DNA of 64,000 nucleotides, taken from NCBI GenBank assembly GCA_003612485.1, contig RAZA01000012.1:50857-114856 (forward strand), given 5' to 3'. Below, piece after piece: positions 27,238 to 35,932 of this stretch (position 1 is the stretch's first letter; each line of letters begins with the position of its first letter). The stretch is from a bacterium D16-50 (GTDB taxonomy: Bacteria; Bacillota; Clostridia; Lachnospirales; Lachnospiraceae). Made by a program: the position numbers and the translations under genes. The notes beneath the pieces were generated by a model. That model saw nothing but the letters and a program-made list of their open reading frames with translations, did no database searches and had not been told where the DNA came from.

Positions 27238-27454
27238 CGCAGCGCGGAAGGAATAGCGCAGCGCGGAAAGAATAGCGCAGCGTGGAAGGAATGACGCAGC
27301 GCGGAAGGAATAGCGCAGCGTGGAAGGAATGACGCAGCGTGGAAGGAATGACGCAGCGTGGAAGGAATGACGCAGCGCGGAAAGAATAGCGCAGCGCGGA
27401 AGGAATGACGCAGCGTGGAAGGAATGACGCAGCGCGGAAGGAATGACGCAGCGC
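27217..27454 (+). repeat. 19-bp tandem array (about 12.5 copies) grown from the 3' end of the ABC gene
   Basis: Units start every 19 bp from 27217 with the pattern GACGCAGCGTGGAAGGAAT. The first unit encodes the last residues (DAAWKE) and most of the stop codon of the ATPase; the last copy runs into the start region of the next gene. Units alternate between G-start and A-start forms and CGTGG and CGCGG forms, suggesting amplification of two-unit blocks. There are no spacers, so it is not a CRISPR. Confidence 0.95.
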
Positions 27455-27466
27455 AAGGGGGAGGAT

Positions 27467-29773
27467 ATGCCGCAGGATGGGCGGCGCTTCAATGTCCGCC
27501 GGAGGCGGGCCGGGGGTGTGTATATGGGAGAAGCAGTGGAAACAATCGGGAAGGTCAGGCTTGACTATAGCAGATATCCGGGGAGAGATCTGTACTGCGA
27601 CGGCGCGGTGGAGGACGAGCTTCTGGATATCGTGAGGCGAAGGCAGGCTTCGGAATATCAGAGTGTCATCGAGGAGAGTGGGAGCTGGCCCATTCTGTAC
27701 CATCTGTCTCCCCTTCGGGAGAATATTATAGATTGGATACCCTTGAGCATAGGAGGGAAGAGGGCCGGGGAGGATGGGCACAGAAGGGCGAAGGTGCTGG
27801 AGGTGGGCAGCGGCTGCGGCGCGCTGACAGGCGCTCTGTCCAGAAAGGCCCAGTCCGTGACCTGTGTGGAGCTGTCAAAAAAGCGCAGCCAGATCAACGC
27901 TTACAGACACAGAAATCAGGATAATATAACCATCCATGTGGGAAACTTTAAGGACATAGAGCCGGATCTTCCCAAGGATTTTGATTTTATCTTTCTCATA
28001 GGAGTCTTTGAGTACGCGCAGGGTTACGTGGGGGGCAGCGAGCCCTATGAGACCTTTTTGAAGCAGCTTCTACCCCATTTGGCGGCAGGCGGCAGGCTTG
28101 TCATTGCCATAGAGAACAAATACGGCCTGAAATATTTTGCAGGCTGCAAGGAAGACCATCTGGGAACTTACTTCTCCGGCATCGAGAATTATGGGGCGGG
28201 AGGGCAGGTGCGCACCTTCGGCAGAAACGGTTTGGAGCGTATTTTCCGCAGCTGCGGCGTGGAAGAATATCATTTCTACTATCCCTATCCGGACTATAAG
28301 TTCATGACTATGCTCTACAGCGATGAATACCTGCCCGGAAAGGGGGAGCTCTCCAACAATCTGCGCAACTTTGACAGAGACAGGATGCTTCTGTTCGATG
28401 AGAAGAGTGCCTTTGACGGAATGGGTGAGGAGGGGCTTTTCCCCTTGTTCTCAAATTCCTATTTGGCGGTCATTGGCAGGGACTTCGATGTCAAATATGT
28501 GAAATATTCCAATGATAGGCTTCCGGAATACGCCATCCGGACGGAGATCGCCAGAAGCCGATTCGGCGCGGGCTCTCGATTCATGAGCTATCGGGGCGGG
28601 GCGGTGGTCAGGAAGTATCCTATGGGGGAGGCTGCGCAGGAGCATATCCGGGGAATGGCAGCGGCCTGCGAGAGTCTGAAGGAGAGGTATGAGGGCAGCG
28701 GTCTGGAGATCAATGACTGCAGTCTGGCGGAGGATGAAGACGGGATTCTGGCAGAGTTTCCCTTCGTACAGGGAGTCCCTCTCTCGGAGCTGATGGACGG
28801 TTGTCTGGAGAGGAATGATCTGGATGGTTTTTACGGATATTTTCGCAGATATGTGGAGCGGGTGGGCTACCACAGCGAGTATCCGGCAGCGGACTTCGAT
28901 TTGATCTTCTCAAATATATTGGTGGAGGAGATTCCCGGAGATGAGGAGGGGAAGCCGCCGGAGGAGAAGTGGACGCTGATTGATTATGAGTGGACTTTTG
29001 GAAAGCCAATGGACACGAAGGAGCTGGCCTTTCGGGCTGTTCACTGCTATCTGCTGGAGGACGGCAAAAGAAGCAGGCTGGACCTGAACCGGGTGTGTAA
29101 GGAGCTTTCCGTCACACAGGAGGAGGCTGAGAGCTTCCGGGAACAGGAGAGGGATTTCCAGAGCTTTGTGACCGGGGGGAAGTCCGCTATGGCGTCCCTG
29201 AGGGAAAAAATCGGCGGCAGGGTTATGGTTCCCCAGAAATGGATCGACAAATATCAGGATTCCGGACAGGTGAACCGGGTTCAGATATATGAGGATAGAG
29301 GGGATGGCTTCCGGGAGGAGAATTCCTATTTTGTGAAGGACGCCTATGAGGGGGAGAACCGCATTGATCTGGAGCTGCAGGTGGGCAGCGATGTGGAGAG
29401 GCTTCGGATCGATCCCGGTATGTTCCACTGTGTGGTGAAGATCATGGAGATGACCCTCAACGGAACCGCAGTGCCGCTGGAGAAAAGAAAGATTCTTGCT
29501 GCCAACGGACGTATTCTGCGCTCCGGCGAGAAGGGGATGGAATATTGTCCCAGCATCGTATTTGCAACGGATGACCCTAATATCAGCATATGGCTGGCAG
29601 GGCTTGGGCGAACGCCGGAGGGACGTGGGCGAACGCCGGAAAATCGTGGGCGAACGCCGGAGAATTTAAAGCTCGGAGAAAAGGACACTCTGAGAGTGAG
29701 GATGGACATCGTGAGGCTGTCTCCCGCCATGGCAAAGGATCTGGCGGAGGGCAAGGAAAAGCGGCGGTTCTGA
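27467..29773 (+). CDS. WbdD-like bifunctional methyltransferase-kinase
   Basis: About 768 residues from ATG 27467 (site GGGGGAGGAT; 27443 lies within the repeat array, 27524 is another option). The N-terminal half is a class I SAM methyltransferase: motif I VLEVGSGCGALTG (about 108-120), IFLIGVFEY and a HLAAGGRLVIAIENKYG strand. The middle (about 320-520) has protein-kinase-like landmarks: AVVRKY lysine, DFDLIFSNIL catalytic loop (about 475-484) and LIDYEW in place of DFG. A beta-rich C-terminus follows. E. coli WbdD caps O9a chains with phosphate and methyl groups and so stops elongation; the same domain order next to a Wzt-type ATPase strongly suggests a chain-capping enzyme here. That role is inferred. 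Confidence 0.75.
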   Translation: MPQDGRRFNVRRRRAGGVYMGEAVETIGKVRLDYSRYPGRDLYCDGAVEDELLDIVRRRQASEYQSVIEESGSWPILYHLSPLRENIIDWIPLSIGGKRAGEDGHRRAKVLEVGSGCGALTGALSRKAQSVTCVELSKKRSQINAYRHRNQDNITIHVGNFKDIEPDLPKDFDFIFLIGVFEYAQGYVGGSEPYETFLKQLLPHLAAGGRLVIAIENKYGLKYFAGCKEDHLGTYFSGIENYGAGGQVRTFGRNGLERIFRSCGVEEYHFYYPYPDYKFMTMLYSDEYLPGKGELSNNLRNFDRDRMLLFDEKSAFDGMGEEGLFPLFSNSYLAVIGRDFDVKYVKYSNDRLPEYAIRTEIARSRFGAGSRFMSYRGGAVVRKYPMGEAAQEHIRGMAAACESLKERYEGSGLEINDCSLAEDEDGILAEFPFVQGVPLSELMDGCLERNDLDGFYGYFRRYVERVGYHSEYPAADFDLIFSNILVEEIPGDEEGKPPEEKWTLIDYEWTFGKPMDTKELAFRAVHCYLLEDGKRSRLDLNRVCKELSVTQEEAESFREQERDFQSFVTGGKSAMASLREKIGGRVMVPQKWIDKYQDSGQVNRVQIYEDRGDGFREENSYFVKDAYEGENRIDLELQVGSDVERLRIDPGMFHCVVKIMEMTLNGTAVPLEKRKILAANGRILRSGEKGMEYCPSIVFATDDPNISIWLAGLGRTPEGRGRTPENRGRTPENLKLGEKDTLRVRMDIVRLSPAMAKDLAEGKEKRRF
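29607..29664 (+). repeat. Three in-frame 21-bp repeats
   Basis: Three copies of a 21-bp unit encode GRTPEGR, GRTPENR and GRTPEN inside the C-terminal domain of the WbdD-like protein, in a probable surface loop. Confidence 0.85.
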
Positions 29774-29813
29774 TCTTTGGGCAGACCGTCCACGAATTGC
29801 ACGAAGGAGCGGC

Positions 29814-32051
29814 ATGGTGAATGTGAAGGGCTTTGTGAAGCGGCAGCTGACAAAAAGAGAGGACAAGCGGTATGAAAGGCTTCTGAGAAGCAGAAGAACC
29901 ACATACGGACAATGGGTGCAGGCCATAGAGGCCCGGTCTGCGCCGGAACCTATCGATTTGGAGACCCGAAGAGTGCAGAATCAGGCGGGGGATGAGATGG
30001 GGGAAGCGCCGCCTAAGTCTGATGAATTCGTGGTGATCTGTGGCAGCAAAGGGTTTTTTTCGGCGGACATGCTTTCTTGTGTAAAGGCCTATCTGGCGCG
30101 GCACCCGGAGGCGATGGTACTGTACGGTGACGAAGATGTCTGGGATAGGGGGGATAATCTGAGGCGGGGAAATCCTGAGGAGGAAAATCCTAAGGAGAGG
30201 ACTCTTAAGGAGAGGAGCCTTCCCTGGTTCAAGCCGGACTGGTCCCCGGATTTGCTGGAGAGCTGTTTTTATTTCGGAAGCGTGGTGATTCTGCGACGGG
30301 AACTGTTTCTGCGGGGCGTTCGGGAACCGGAAAGGCAGCACTGTCCGGAAGCTTTCGGAAAAGGCAATGCGGAGACAGAGGGGGATGGAAACTGGCAGCC
30401 TCCAAGTTTTTTGGAGCTATGCAGGTCGTGGGACAACGTTTATTGTCTGGGAGGATTTCCTCAGGATCCGCTGCAGGAGGCCCTTTTTTATAAGGTGGGG
30501 AATTGGCAGCACTATGAGAAATGGATGCATTCCTGTGTCCGTTTGGCCGGGGGGTTTGAAAAGGGCTCCGGTGCCGTGGCGCATATCCCCCGGATTTTGT
30601 TCCATTGTGAGAGTGAAGATGCCCAGAGATTCTTTCTGCAGAAATCGGATTTTTTGGAGAAGCAGGAGGAGGCGCTTCTGGAGGGCTTCCGGTGCAGACT
30701 GGATTCTGATCATATATGCATCTCCGTAGTGATACCATCCAAGGATCAGCCGGATGTTCTGGAAAACTGTGTCAGGAGCTGTATTGCGCAGGAAGTGCCG
30801 GGGCTGGAGATCATTGTGGTGGACAATGGCAGCAGTGAAGAGAACCGCAGAAGAATTCAGGGGTTTTTGAGGGAAGCGGAGGCTTCCTGCGGCAGGGCGC
30901 TTTATCTGTACCGGCCTGAGGAGTTTCATTTTTCCAGGATGTGCAATCTGGGGGCGGCGCAGGCAAAGGGAAGCCTTTTGCTTTTTTTGAATGATGATGT
31001 GGAGCTTTGCCGGCCGGGGTGCATACAGCGTCTGGCGGCGTTTGCCCATAGGGCCCATACGGGGGCCGTGGGCCTGAAACTGTACTATCCGGATTCCTGC
31101 CGCATCCAGCATGCGGGGGTTACGAATCTTCCCATGGGACCGGTGCATAAGCTGCAGTTTCTGGAGGATGACAGAGAGTATTATTATGGGGCGAATCGGA
31201 TGCGGCGCAATGTGCTGGCAGTGACGGCGGCCTGTCTTATGGTGGAGCGGAAGAAATATCTGGAGGCCGGAGGAATGGCAGAAGAGCTGAGAGTGGCTTT
31301 CAATGATGTGGATTTCTGCTTTCGGCTGTACGAGCTGGGCTATCATAATGTATGCGTCAATGACAGCTATGGCTATCATCATGAATCCTTGAGCCGGGGC
31401 GGGGACGACTCCCCGGAGAAGCTGGAGAGGCTTTTGGGTGAGAGGGAGGTTCTCTATGAAAGGCATCCCGCGCTGGAGGGGAAGGATCCCTATTATTCCC
31501 GATATCTGAACCATGAAGGGCTGGACACAGGCATACGGCCTGCTTTTTTGACGGCTGCAAACAGAGTCCAGAAGGTTTCGGAAAAGCTGATTTCGCAGAA
31601 GAAGGTCTCGGAAGGGAAGGCTTCGGAGAAGGCGGGCGATCTGTCGTTAGAGAAATACCGGCGTGACGATTGCCTGATGGTTCGGGTGGAGGACTGCCGG
31701 GGAAGACGTATTCTGGGCTACGGCGTGGTGCTGGGTGACGACAATGCGTGCTACAGCAGGGAGTTGCTGCTGGCCGGAGCCGGAGGGGAAACAGGGGCTG
31801 AAGATTCTATAGGGACAAAGCCCTCTCAGGCTGGTCCCCGGACAGTGTATGCCCTGAAGCTTGGGGGGCAGTACCGGCCCGATCTGGAGAAAAATATGGC
31901 CGATCAGATCCATGTGGCGCTGGGAGGCTTTGATGTGGAAATAGGGCAGGATGCGGTTCCCGGAGGAAGATACCGGCTTGGGATGGCGGTTCGGAATCGG
32001 GTGACGGGGCTTAGACTGGCAAACTGGAGCAACCGGTATGTAGAGCTGTAA
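29814..32051 (+). CDS. Two-module family 2 glycosyltransferase (rhamnosyltransferase-like)
   Basis: The 745-residue product begins at ATG 29814 after GAAGGAGCGGC. An N-terminal incomplete GT2-like module (about 50-190: EFVVICGSKG, LYGDEDVWD, FKPDWSPDLLES) precedes a complete GT-A domain (about 303-560) with ISVVIPSKDQ, VVDNGSSEEN, and LFLNDDVEL as the metal-binding acidic motif, then AFNDVDFCFRLYELGY. A C-terminal beta-rich region with a low-complexity KxSEK stretch follows. Such proteins assemble rhamnose-rich wall glycans in Streptococcus (RgpB/RgpF type) and Lachnospiraceae. The N-terminal module lacks a convincing donor-binding set and may bind acceptor only. Linkage is unknown. Confidence 0.88.
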   Translation: MVNVKGFVKRQLTKREDKRYERLLRSRRTTYGQWVQAIEARSAPEPIDLETRRVQNQAGDEMGEAPPKSDEFVVICGSKGFFSADMLSCVKAYLARHPEAMVLYGDEDVWDRGDNLRRGNPEEENPKERTLKERSLPWFKPDWSPDLLESCFYFGSVVILRRELFLRGVREPERQHCPEAFGKGNAETEGDGNWQPPSFLELCRSWDNVYCLGGFPQDPLQEALFYKVGNWQHYEKWMHSCVRLAGGFEKGSGAVAHIPRILFHCESEDAQRFFLQKSDFLEKQEEALLEGFRCRLDSDHICISVVIPSKDQPDVLENCVRSCIAQEVPGLEIIVVDNGSSEENRRRIQGFLREAEASCGRALYLYRPEEFHFSRMCNLGAAQAKGSLLLFLNDDVELCRPGCIQRLAAFAHRAHTGAVGLKLYYPDSCRIQHAGVTNLPMGPVHKLQFLEDDREYYYGANRMRRNVLAVTAACLMVERKKYLEAGGMAEELRVAFNDVDFCFRLYELGYHNVCVNDSYGYHHESLSRGGDDSPEKLERLLGEREVLYERHPALEGKDPYYSRYLNHEGLDTGIRPAFLTAANRVQKVSEKLISQKKVSEGKASEKAGDLSLEKYRRDDCLMVRVEDCRGRRILGYGVVLGDDNACYSRELLLAGAGGETGAEDSIGTKPSQAGPRTVYALKLGGQYRPDLEKNMADQIHVALGGFDVEIGQDAVPGGRYRLGMAVRNRVTGLRLANWSNRYVEL

Positions 32052-32190
32052 AAGGGTTCGGGAAGGATTCGGAAAGAGGCCGGGGCGTCTGTGGTTTGTC
32101 TAGTATGTGTTTAGATTCCGGCAGGTGCAAAGGAAGAGGGATTTCGGCGGATATATGAGAATGGAAAAGGCTGCAGGAGGGTTGCAGAGG

Positions 32191-34335
32191 ATGGATTACG
32201 AGAAGGCATATGAGCAGGAGCATTTGAAGTGCGCCGATCTGGCGGCACGGGTGGCGGATCTGGAGTCGAAATGCGAGGAGCTGGAGTGGAAACTGAACCG
32301 CATCAAAAAAAATCCCCTCTGGAAGGCCGGCAGGCCGGCAAGGGACGCGGTGCATTGGGCGATCCGGCAGAAGGACAGGCTGAAAAACTGCGGCGGCCCC
32401 AGAGGAGTGGTGTCCAAGCTGGGGTATAAAAAGCGCGAGAGGGAGGCCATGAAGCAGTTCGGCACATTGAGCTTTCCCGGGCCGGAGCAGGCCAAGAAGG
32501 AGCGGGAGACGGTGTTTCCCCGGATGGTGAAGATCAGCATTCTGGTGCCCTTGTGGAACAATGACAGGGACTTTCAGGTGCAGATGCTTGAGTCCGTCAT
32601 GAATCAGACCTATGGGAACTGGGAGCTTTGTCTTGCGGACGGCTCCGACGAAGCCCACGCCTATATAAAGGAGATCTGCAGGGAGTATGAGGCGAAGGCG
32701 GAGGGCAGGATTGTCTATAAGCAGCTGGAGAAAAACGGGGGTATTGCCGGCAACACCAATGCCTGCCTGCAGATGGCTACGGGGGAGTATGTGGGCCTTC
32801 TGGATCAGGACGATGTGCTGCATCCCAGCGTGCTGTATGAGTATGTGAAGGCCATCAACGAGCAGGGGGCGGACTACCTCTACTGTGATGAGACCACCTT
32901 TAAGGGGAACGATATCAATCATATGCTTACCATGCACTTCAAGCCCGATTATGCGCCGGACAATCTCAGGGCCAACAACTATATCTGCCATTTCAGCGTG
33001 TTTGCCAGAAGGCTTCTGGAGGGAGACGAGCTGTTCCGGCCCAAATTCGACGGCAGTCAGGATCACGACATGATTCTTCGGCTCACGGACCGGGCGGAAA
33101 AAATCGTCCATGTGCCCAGACTGATGTATTATTGGAGGAGCCATTCGGGCAGCGTGGCCTCCGGCATCGGGGCCAAGCCCTACGCCATAGCGGCGGCCAA
33201 GGGGGCGGTGGCGGAGCATCTGCGGGGGCATGGATATGAGCATTTCAAGATCGAGAGCACAAGGGCCTTCGAGACTATTTTCCGGATTCGCTACCAGATC
33301 ATGGGCACACCGAAGATTTCCGTCATTATACCCAACAAGGATCATGTGGAGGATCTGCGGCGGTGCATAGACTCCGTCAGGCAGAAATCTACCTATGATA
33401 ATTACGAAATTATCGTGGTAGAAAATAACAGCACCGGGGAAGATATACGGAAGTATTACGGAGAGCTCTTGGGATATGAGTACACTCCGCAGACAGAGGA
33501 AGGATCTGCCGGGGCGGAAAGGCACAAAGAAGCTAAGAGCAAAGCGGCGGACAAAAGCGCCCGGGGGGAGTCCCGGAGCAAGGCTGGGGACGGACCTGCC
33601 GGTGCAGAAGACCAGAGCACGGAGGCAAAACCGACGTCAGACGGCGGAATTCTGCGCAGCGAAGACGGGAAAATATGCATCGTGACTTATAAGGGCATGT
33701 TCAATTATTCCGCAGTGAACAATCTGGGGGTCAAGTATGCCGCCGGGGAATATGTGCTTCTGCTGAACAACGACACGGAAGTCATTACCGTGAACTGGAT
33801 GGAGGAGCTGCTGATGTACGCCCAGAGGGCCGATGTGGGCGCGGTGGGGGCCAAGCTTTATTATGGGGACAAGACCATCCAGCACGCCGGGGTGGTGATC
33901 GGGCTGGGAGCCCATCGGACGGCAGGCCATACCCATTATAAGCAGAGCAGACAGAATCTGGGGTATATGGGGCGGCTCTGCTATGCGCAGGATGTGACGG
34001 CGGTGACGGGAGCCTGCCTGCTGGTGAAGAAGAGTCTGTATCTGGCGGCGGGAGGTCTGGATGAAGGATTTGCAGTTTCCCTGAATGATGTGGATCTATG
34101 CCTGAAGCTGCGCGGGATGGGGCTTCTGAATGTGTTCACGCCTTTTGCGGAGCTGTTTCACTATGAGTCCGTTTCCAGAGGGCTGGACGACGGCGGGGAG
34201 AAGGCGGAGCGCTACAATCGGGAGTCGGAGCGCTTCCGGGAAAAATGGAAGGCGATTCTTGCGGCGGGGGATCCCTATTACAACTCCAACTTTTCTCTGG
34301 ACAGAAGCGATTTTTCCCTGAAAATACAGAAGTGA
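32191..34335 (+). CDS. Bifunctional two-domain family 2 glycosyltransferase
   Basis: Likely start ATG 32191, ten bases after GGAGG; in-frame ATGs at 32155 and 32161 are alternatives. A short coiled coil (about 1-35) is followed by two complete GT2 domains: the first from KISILVPLWNN (about 114) with LLDQDD (about 205-210), the second from KISVIIPNKDH (about 375) with LLLNNDTEV (about 525). The second is interrupted after the first beta-alpha units by an about 55-residue Lys/Glu/Ala/Ser-rich insertion, odd for a catalytic fold. Two active sites in one chain suggest synthesis of a disaccharide repeat, as in other rhamnan systems; sugars are not deducible. Confidence 0.9.
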   Translation: MDYEKAYEQEHLKCADLAARVADLESKCEELEWKLNRIKKNPLWKAGRPARDAVHWAIRQKDRLKNCGGPRGVVSKLGYKKREREAMKQFGTLSFPGPEQAKKERETVFPRMVKISILVPLWNNDRDFQVQMLESVMNQTYGNWELCLADGSDEAHAYIKEICREYEAKAEGRIVYKQLEKNGGIAGNTNACLQMATGEYVGLLDQDDVLHPSVLYEYVKAINEQGADYLYCDETTFKGNDINHMLTMHFKPDYAPDNLRANNYICHFSVFARRLLEGDELFRPKFDGSQDHDMILRLTDRAEKIVHVPRLMYYWRSHSGSVASGIGAKPYAIAAAKGAVAEHLRGHGYEHFKIESTRAFETIFRIRYQIMGTPKISVIIPNKDHVEDLRRCIDSVRQKSTYDNYEIIVVENNSTGEDIRKYYGELLGYEYTPQTEEGSAGAERHKEAKSKAADKSARGESRSKAGDGPAGAEDQSTEAKPTSDGGILRSEDGKICIVTYKGMFNYSAVNNLGVKYAAGEYVLLLNNDTEVITVNWMEELLMYAQRADVGAVGAKLYYGDKTIQHAGVVIGLGAHRTAGHTHYKQSRQNLGYMGRLCYAQDVTAVTGACLLVKKSLYLAAGGLDEGFAVSLNDVDLCLKLRGMGLLNVFTPFAELFHYESVSRGLDDGGEKAERYNRESERFREKWKAILAAGDPYYNSNFSLDRSDFSLKIQK

Positions 34336-34445
34336 CCTATGAAAAAGACATGAAAGAGAATTTCTGAATACGGAAGTGATTTTCGGGCGAAAGAGAGAAC
34401 CGGAATGAAAGGGACGGACAAAAGAAAAGGAAGGGAAAGAAGGGA

Positions 34446-35908
34446 ATGCTGTTCAATTCCGTGATATTTATCGTGCTGTTTTTGCCCATGGCTCTGGCGG
34501 GATGGTTTCTGCTGCAGAAATTGGAGAATCCGGCTTATGCAAAGGCGTTTCTTGTGGGAATGTCCCTTTGGTTCTATGGATATTACAATGTATCCTATCT
34601 GTGGATCCTGCTGGCAAGTCTGGGGCTTAATTATGGCATCAGCTTGTTGCTTGGGGGATGTCAGGGGATAAGGGGCCGAAGGATATTGCTGGGGGCAGGC
34701 CTGCTCGGAAATCTGGGATTGCTGTTCTACTTTAAGTATTTCAACTTCTTTGTGGACAACTGTAATTTCTTTCTGCACGCGGGCATTGAGCTGGAAAAGA
34801 TCGCATTGCCTTTGGGCATCAGTTTTTTCACCTTTCAGCAGATATCCTTCCTTGTGGAAAGGTATAGGGGGAGCGCCCTCCATTATCCTATATTGGACTA
34901 TGCTTTTTTCATTAGTTTTTTCCGCAGCTGGTAGCCGGGCCGATTGTGCTCCATGACGAGCTTCTGCCTCAGCTGCAGAAAAGGGAGAATAGACATTTTT
35001 CAGCCGCGGGTTTTTATGACGGATTTACTTTGTTTATCTTGGGACTGGCTAAGAAGGTGCTGTTGGCGGACTCTCTGGCGGTGCTGGTGAACGCCGAATT
35101 TTGCAACATAGAAGCTCTGGATTCTCTGAGCGCATGGGTGGTGATCTTCTGGTATATGATGGAGCTGTATTTTGATTTCAGCGGATATTGCGACATGGCC
35201 AGAGGAATCGGGAGGATGTTTGGATTCCGGCTGCCTGAGAATTTCAACTCGCCCTTCAAAGCTTCTTCCGTCAGGGAGTTTTGGCGCAGATGGCATATGA
35301 CCTTGTCCCGCTTTCTGTCCCAGTACATCTATTTTCCTCTGGGAGGAAGCCGAAAGGGAAAGGCGAGACAGTGTCCGAACCTCTTGGCGGTATTTTTGGT
35401 TAGCGGTATCTGGCATGGCGCAAATTGGACCTTCGTTGTTTGGGGGCTGATGCATGGTCTGGCAGCGGTTTTTGAGACGGCGTTTCCCAAATTGAGATTC
35501 CGGTGGGAATGGATGAATAGGCTGGCAACGGCAGTTTTCGTGACGCTTTCCTTTTCGGTTTTTCGCAGCGATTCGCTGGAGATGGCGGGACTTTTGTGGA
35601 GAAAGCTGTTTGCGGAGCCCGGCGGCGCCATGTTGATGGGGATCTGCAATACGCTGGTTTATCCCGAAAATAGGGTTTTCATAAAATTTTTGGAGATGAA
35701 GGCGCCGGAGCTGCTCAACGGTTTCTTCCTAGTGTGCTTCGCATTGCTTTCCGGAGTGAGCCTTTTGCTGTTACAGGGACGTAAGGCGGAGGAATGGATC
35801 GAGAAGAGGGGGCATACGCTTCTGGGTGCATTCTGTCTGGCGACCTTGTTCGTCTGGTCGTTTTTGTCCTTGTCGCAGGTCAGCGTGTTTTTGTATTTCA
35901 ATTTCTGA
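34446..35908 (+). pseudogene. MBOAT-family O-acyltransferase split by a -1 frame change
   Basis: Two frames, 34446-34934 and 34946-35908, together encode one MBOAT (AlgI/DltB-like) protein. The first ends in FFISFFRSW; rereading from 34922 in the -1 frame restores the family sequence FFPQLVAGPIVLHDELLP. The second part carries the catalytic histidine region GIWHGANWTFVVWGLMHG. The break lies in T TTT TTC (34916-34922), a canonical -1 slippery heptamer that is also a homopolymer prone to deletion or sequencing error. MBOAT enzymes pass acyl groups across the membrane to wall polymers; the next gene is the matching outer SGNH partner. It is marked as pseudogene because the frame is broken in this sequence, but expression by frameshifting or slippage is possible. 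Confidence 0.85.
34916..34976 (+). promoter_or_regulatory. Possible -1 frameshift site (slippery heptamer plus stem)
   Basis: The heptamer T TTT TTC is in the correct phase (zero-frame codons TTT TTC). GCAGCTG at 34924-34930 can pair with CAGCTGC at 34970-34976 with a long loop. The spacing to the stem is very short, so a stimulatory role is uncertain. Confidence 0.35.
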
Positions 35909-35932
35909 CGGCCGCTGGGGGGAGAAGAATCC

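Noticed and set aside
27217..27454. Possible CRISPR array
   Set aside because: The 19-bp units are directly adjacent with no unique spacers, the unit is not palindromic and no cas gene is present. The same holds for the 20, 36, 40 and 73-bp arrays.
26542..27781. Long minus-strand frames through the 19-bp array resembling a repeated Ser/His/Arg protein
   Set aside because: They exist only because the repeat has no stop in that direction and are antisense to the ABC ATPase and methyltransferase genes.
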